Shown piece by piece: positions 6,939 to 9,620 of a stretch of DNA of 9,620 nucleotides (its first letter is position 1; the number at the start of each line of letters is the position of its first letter). The notes beneath the pieces were generated by a model. That model was not told the DNA's origin, did no database searches, and saw nothing but the letters and a program-made list of their open reading frames with translations. The stretch is from Planctomycetota bacterium (GTDB taxonomy: Bacteria; Planctomycetota; Brocadiia; JAJRTI01). The position numbers and the translations under genes were made by a program. The DNA lies in the NCBI GenBank assembly GCA_024278415.1, contig JAJRTI010000028.1, forward strand, positions 1 to 9,620, read 5' to 3'.

Positions 6939-7898
6939 CTACAGATCCCTCTCCACCGCAAAGTCCGCCAGCGCGAGCAACGACTGCTTGCTCGGCGTGT
7001 TCGGCAGGGCGCGGAGTAGCGTCTTGGCCTCGCGGCTGTAGCGCTGCGCGACTTGGAGGCTGTAGCGGATCGCGCCGTGCCTGTCCATGGCCTCCACGAT
7101 TGTGGCTTGGGCTGCGGCCTTGCCATGCGGGAACACGAGTTCCCGGCCGGCGTCGCCCTCTCGGCGCATCACGTGGATCAGCGGCAGCGTGAGTCGGCCG
7201 CTGTGGAGGTCCGTCTTGAGCGTCTTGCCCACCTTCGCCTCATCGCCGGTCAAGTCGAGGCAGTCGTCCACGATTTGGAATGCCATGCCCAACGCGCGGC
7301 CGTACTCGCTCAGCATAGCGGCAAGCTGCCGAGCGGCCCCCGATACGCCCGCTCCGAGCCGGCAGCTAATCGAGAACAACTCGGCGGTCTTCGCGTCGAT
7401 GATCTCGAGGTAGTCCGCCTCGCTGACTGTAGGGTCGAACCGGCGCAGGAGCTGGCGCATCTCGCCTTCGCACATACGCGTGGTCGCGCGTGACACGAGC
7501 GCGGACGCGGACTGCGAGTCGAGCGCAGCAAGGAGGGAGAAGGCCTTGGAGAACACGAAGTCGCCGAGGAGCACCGCGACCTTGTTGTCCCACTTCGCAT
7601 GCACGCTCGCCTGCCGGCGGCGCACGTCGGCCTCGTCGATCACGTCGTCGTGGACAAGGCTCGCAAGGTGCACCAACTCGACGATCGCGGCGAGGTCCAC
7701 GTGCTGGGGCGTCAACGGTCCGCACACCTTGCCGGCGAGCAGCGCCATCATGGGCCGCAGCCGCTTGCCCTGGTACCGGTTCACGTGCACAACGAGCGCC
7801 GCGGCTTCCGGCGCGGCGTCGCCAAGCAACTTGGTCAAGCGCTCTTCGACCTGCTGCAACTCGCCGGCGATGGGATTGCTGATGGCTGAGATGTCCAT
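6939..7898 (-). CDS. Long-chain-type trans-polyprenyl diphosphate synthase
   Basis: Extends an allylic prenyl diphosphate with isopentenyl diphosphate to make the tail of a quinone or another long isoprenoid; cytosolic, magnesium-dependent. The 319-residue product matches the family length of about 320. It shows GKRLRP (44-49) for substrate binding, the first aspartate-rich motif DDVID (84-88) followed by Arg-Arg (93-94), KTAELF (170-175), and the second aspartate-rich motif DDCLD (211-215) in FQIVDDCLD. The residues before the first motif (HLASLVHDD) carry small Ala and Ser at positions -5 and -4, as in octaprenyl/heptaprenyl synthases rather than in short-chain FPP enzymes with aromatic residues there, so a long product is inferred. 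The frame is open to 8180, and an ATG at 7991 exists, but the promoter at 7945-7973 lies downstream of it; the ATG at 7896-7898 fits both promoter and family. No good ribosome site is seen. It precedes the HsdS-like gene by 76 bases on the same strand. Confidence 0.92.
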   Translation of the reverse strand: MDISAISNPIAGELQQVEERLTKLLGDAAPEAAALVVHVNRYQGKRLRPMMALLAGKVCGPLTPQHVDLAAIVELVHLASLVHDDVIDEADVRRRQASVHAKWDNKVAVLLGDFVFSKAFSLLAALDSQSASALVSRATTRMCEGEMRQLLRRFDPTVSEADYLEIIDAKTAELFSISCRLGAGVSGAARQLAAMLSEYGRALGMAFQIVDDCLDLTGDEAKVGKTLKTDLHSGRLTLPLIHVMRREGDAGRELVFPHGKAAAQATIVEAMDRHGAIRYSLQVAQRYSREAKTLLRALPNTPSKQSLLALADFAVERDL

Positions 7899-7944
7899 GT
7901 GGGGACCGCGCGATAAAGCTTTGGGCGACAGAGACGTTTCCGAA

Positions 7945-7973
7945 AGATTACCAGCCGCACCATGACTCGTCAA
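7945..7973 (-). promoter_or_regulatory. Predicted sigma70 promoter of the polyprenyl synthase gene
   Basis: On the minus strand, TTGACG (7973-7968, 5 of 6) is followed by a 17-base spacer and TAATCT (7950-7945), which keeps the most conserved T, A and final T. The spacer ends in TGG, giving an extended -10 (TGn). The predicted start is near 7938, with a leader of about 40 bases to the ATG at 7898. Confidence 0.65.
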
Positions 7974-8056
7974 CGGCAACACTTCAGCCATATGCAACAG
8001 ACAGGATCGTCGGATGCGCGATCTGGCCGCCTGAGCGTGAGGTGGATGAGAGATTA

Positions 8057-8200
8057 GGGACGAAGTGTCCCGCCACTGGTGCTGGGCGTCCACGTCCAGC
8101 ACCCATTCGGCGCGGACGTCTCGTCCGCCCGCGACCCCTCGGACCGCCAGCGGACCGGGAGGTGCGCACGGAGGGGCCACGGACAGAGACGTCCGTGGCC
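8057..8200. repeat. Cluster of four GC-rich hairpins in an intergenic space
   Basis: The 368-base gap 7899-8266 has no gene. Apart from two promoters it holds four stem-loops in a row. (1) GGGAC 8057-8061 pairs with GTCCC 8067-8071. (2) 8078-8088 pairs with 8093-8103, 11 bp with one G-T, loop TCCA. (3) GCGGACG 8112-8118 pairs with CGTCCGC 8122-8128. (4) GGCCACGGAC 8175-8184 pairs with GTCCGTGGCC 8191-8200, perfect 10 bp. Hairpin 4 read on the minus strand carries CGGACGTCTCTGTCCG; hairpin 3 carries CGGACGTCTCGTCCG, so they are inverted copies differing by one T. CGGACCG also repeats directly at 8140-8146 and 8151-8157. This resembles a repetitive extragenic palindrome (REP-like) cluster. It may also end read-through from either side. 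Confidence 0.65.
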
Positions 8201-8216
8201 AGTAGATTCCTCATCC

Positions 8217-8245
8217 TTGCGTGCCCAGGCCGCGCACCGTAGAAT
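8217..8245 (+). promoter_or_regulatory. Predicted sigma70 promoter of the zinc-ribbon membrane protein gene
   Basis: TTGCGT (8217-8222), a 17-base spacer, then TAGAAT (8240-8245, 5 of 6). Transcription would start near 8252, leaving a short leader of about 15 bases that contains the ribosome site GGGAG (8256-8260), six bases before the ATG. The -35 is moderate; spacing and position support the call. Confidence 0.55.
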
Positions 8246-8266
8246 GGCGCGACACGGGAGAACGCC

Positions 8267-9304
8267 ATGGCTTCGGATTCGGCCGATCGAGTCAAGTTCC
8301 GCCACACCTGTGGCAAAAAGATTTCCTGCCCCAGCCGCGTCGCGGGCAAGTTTGTGCGATGCCCGCGATGCGGCCAGGCCGCGGCCGTGCCCACCGAAGT
8401 GCGGGACCATACGATCGACGATCCGCCGGCCAGACTTAGCGACAAGCAGCCTTGCCAGCTCCGCCGCGGGGGGCAAGGGGTCGTGGTCAAGACCACCGTG
8501 GGCAAGATCAAGGCCGACGCGGCCGCGGGCGCGCTTGCCGGCGAAGATTTGATTCGCCTTGGCGACACCGGCGAGTGGCTCCCCATCAAGGACCACGCCG
8601 AACTCGCGGCGCACCTGGGCGAGCAGCCCTCACGCGTCGGAGGCATCAGCTTCGACTTGCATGAGCCGGAGACGCAAGAGGACGCGCTGGGCGAGGCCGA
8701 CGCGGCGCGGGCCATGTGCGAGCACCACCCAGACCGGCCCGCGGAGTTCCTCTGCTCCCAATGCCGCAAGGCCCTGTGCCCAGAATGCTGCAACCGGCTC
8801 GACGGCGAGCCCTACTGCGAGCAATGCACGGACAACCTGCTCGCCGAACTCCGCAAGCAGGCCGCAGTGGCCAAGGGCGAACAGCCACCCACGTCGCCCG
8901 ACGAGACCCCGGCCGAGACGATCCAGTCCGTCGCGGCCAAGGCTCTGGCCAGCACCGCGCAAACCGATCCGCTGTCCGACACCGGCCTCGCCGAGCAGGC
9001 GGTCGTGACGGTCAACAAGGCCGTCTACCTGGAGCTGGCGCTCGCGTACGTGCTCTCATGGCCGGGCATAGGCTGGCTCCATGCCGGCCAATCCAAGGTG
9101 GGCTTTACGCTTTTGGTGAGCAACTTCGCTCTCGTCATCTGTGAACTGCTCGCGCTCCTCGCTTTCCGCAGCGCGCTGCCGGGCCTGGCCGGCGGCCTCT
9201 GGCTTGTCATCCCCGGCCTGCTCCTTCAGAACATCCTCATTGGCACCTGCTCCGCGGTCATGCTACGACGGGCTTGCGTCGAGGGCCACATCGCGGGGAC
9301 ATGA
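8267..9304 (+). CDS. Zinc-ribbon / GYF-like / B-box zinc-finger protein with three C-terminal membrane segments
   Basis: Function unknown; a membrane-anchored protein of 345 residues with cytosolic zinc-binding and protein-interaction modules. Residues 9-42 form a zinc ribbon of the type CGK...AGK...CPRCG; the first knuckle is HTC (13-15) instead of the usual CxC, so His13 may replace a cysteine, and Cys32 and Cys35 form the second. Residues about 65-117 (VGKIKADAAAGALAGEDLIR, then GEWLPI) look like a GYF/DUF4339-type interaction domain. Residues 151-187 are a B-box-like zinc finger with ligands Cys151, His154, Cys163, Cys166, Cys171, Cys174, Cys184 and Cys187. A polar linker (190-250) leads to three hydrophobic segments at about 253-272, 278-300 and 306-331; the first two (AYVLSWPGIGWLHAGQSKVG) resemble a TM2-type hairpin. 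The start is supported by GGGAG six bases before the ATG. It is a single gene with its own promoter; its stop codon lies inside a direct repeat. Confidence 0.85.
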   Translation: MASDSADRVKFRHTCGKKISCPSRVAGKFVRCPRCGQAAAVPTEVRDHTIDDPPARLSDKQPCQLRRGGQGVVVKTTVGKIKADAAAGALAGEDLIRLGDTGEWLPIKDHAELAAHLGEQPSRVGGISFDLHEPETQEDALGEADAARAMCEHHPDRPAEFLCSQCRKALCPECCNRLDGEPYCEQCTDNLLAELRKQAAVAKGEQPPTSPDETPAETIQSVAAKALASTAQTDPLSDTGLAEQAVVTVNKAVYLELALAYVLSWPGIGWLHAGQSKVGFTLLVSNFALVICELLALLAFRSALPGLAGGLWLVIPGLLLQNILIGTCSAVMLRRACVEGHIAGT

Positions 9305-9342
9305 GCCAAGGACGCTGCACCAGGGACATGAACCAAGGACGC
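9296..9342. repeat. 20-bp direct repeat overlapping the end of the membrane protein gene
   Basis: GGGACATGAGCCAAGGACGC (9296-9315) recurs at 9323-9342 with a single change (G to A at base 10), spaced by 27 bases. The first copy covers the last sense codon and supplies the TGA stop of the upstream gene. Only two copies are present and they lack a CRISPR-like layout. A repeat-element edge or a local duplication of 27 bases would explain it. Confidence 0.7.
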
Positions 9343-9380
9343 GAAGCGTCCGACTTCGTGTCCCCAGACATGGGGACACG
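9337..9380. repeat. Two hairpins downstream of the membrane protein gene
   Basis: GGACGC (9337-9342) pairs with GCGTCC (9346-9351) around GAA, and CGTGTCCCCA (9357-9366) pairs perfectly over 10 bp with TGGGGACACG (9371-9380) around a GACA tetraloop. Lying 33-76 bases after the stop codon at 9304, they may act as a transcript 3' end, although no T-run follows. Their GGAC/GTCC stems and the GACTTCGTGTCCC stretch between them recall hairpin 1 at 8057-8071 (GGGACGAAGTGTCCC, compared on the opposite strand), hinting at one repeat family. Confidence 0.5.
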
Positions 9381-9393
9381 ATGCGATTCCCGC

Positions 9394-9487
9394 GTCCCCC
9401 CTCTTAGGGGGGACCACGGGGGGGGGCGGCATTGTGCGGCCAAACGGTTCCGCTGAGGCTACCCCCCCCTTGGGTTCCCCCCTGCCC
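9394..9487. repeat. G-run/C-run inverted-repeat element
   Basis: GTCCCCCC (9394-9401) pairs with GGGGGGAC (9407-9414) around TCTTA. Nine G (9418-9426) can pair with eight C (9462-9469), enclosing an inner bulged hairpin with GCGG (9436-9439) and CCGC (9450-9453). The edges look like terminal inverted repeats: AGGGGGGACC from 9406 rightward against AGGGGGGAACC from 9483 leftward. The G-runs on the minus strand (9487-9485, 9482-9477, 9469-9462) could also form a G-quadruplex. With the preceding hairpins this fills most of the 316-base gene-free stretch 9305-9620. Confidence 0.5.
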
Positions 9488-9545
9488 TTTACCCACAATT
9501 TCTGGCGAGCCGGCGCGGGCGCGCACGCGAATGGTGTGCCAAAAC

Positions 9546-9576
9546 TAGACATTGAAAGAGAAATAGTGTATATGAT
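9546..9576 (+). promoter_or_regulatory. Weak promoter candidate at the right edge
   Basis: An AT-rich patch (9541-9576) in an otherwise very GC-rich region contains TAGACA (9546-9551) and TATGAT (9571-9576), both 5 of 6, but 19 bases apart, longer than ideal. An ATG at 9582-9584 opens a frame that reads MKRQLPRDVQTRP up to the window end; a transcript starting near 9582 would make it leaderless. A gene may begin here or further right; the window is too short to tell. Confidence 0.25.
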
Positions 9577-9620
9577 CGGGGATGAAACGCCAACTCCCCC
9601 GCGACGTGCAAACGCGCCCA

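Noticed and set aside
7899..8180. N-terminal extension of the polyprenyl synthase up to 8180
   Set aside because: Covers the hairpin cluster and the predicted promoter; family similarity starts after the ATG at 7898.
9296..9342. CRISPR array from the two repeat copies
   Set aside because: Only two copies with a 7-base gap; no spacers of normal length and no cas genes.
9582..9620. Partial gene starting MKRQLPRDVQTRP at the window end
   Set aside because: Only 13 codons, no ribosome site, and a weak promoter; too little to call a coding region.

Overview
The window looks like chromosomal DNA from a GC-rich, free-living bacterium. The best lineage guess is Planctomycetota, Hydrogenedentota or a related PVC-type group. 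This guess rests on three things: a very large secreted heparinase-II/III-like protein, a modular zinc-ribbon/GYF-like/B-box/membrane protein of a style common in those phyla, and intergenic spaces filled with GC-rich hairpins. No rRNA, tRNA or phylogenetic marker is present, so the lineage is inference.

Layout, left to right. (1) 1-150 holds two abutting hairpins downstream of zwf. (2) 151-1713, minus strand, is glucose-6-phosphate dehydrogenase. (3) 1714-1930 is a divergent control region: a zwf promoter candidate, a perfect tandem 10-bp repeat touching its -10 box, and a hairpin in front of the next gene. (4) 1931-5641, plus, is a 1236-residue secreted polysaccharide-lyase-like protein with an alpha-toroid plus heparinase II/III beta-domain and C-terminal carbohydrate-binding-like modules. 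(5) 5659-5687 is a perfect TTGACA-17-TATAAT promoter, driving a 102-residue protein of unknown function at 5752-6060. (6) 6158-6862, minus, is an orphan half-length HsdS-like DNA-specificity domain. (7) 6939-7898, minus, is a long-chain-type trans-polyprenyl diphosphate synthase with a good promoter that fixes its start. (8) 7899-8266 is intergenic: two promoters facing apart, with four hairpins between them, two of which are inverted copies of the same core. (9) 8267-9304, plus, is the zinc-ribbon/GYF-like/B-box/three-TM protein. (10) 9305-9620 carries a 20-bp direct repeat that overlaps the stop codon, more GGAC/GTCC hairpins, a G/C-run inverted-repeat element, and an AT-rich patch that may be the promoter of a gene beyond the edge.

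The genes do not form one operon or an obvious single system. Four genes have their own recognisable sigma70-like promoter, each with a 17-bp spacer, which suggests mostly single-gene transcription units. zwf (NADPH, pentose phosphate pathway) and the polyprenyl synthase (quinone side chain or lipid carrier) are housekeeping. The lyase-like protein points to growth on, or turnover of, acidic polysaccharides. No clear new defence or mobile system is visible. The points most worth following are the operator-like repeat at zwf, the hairpin-repeat family in two intergenic regions, the orphan HsdS half-subunit, and the unknown small protein behind a consensus promoter.
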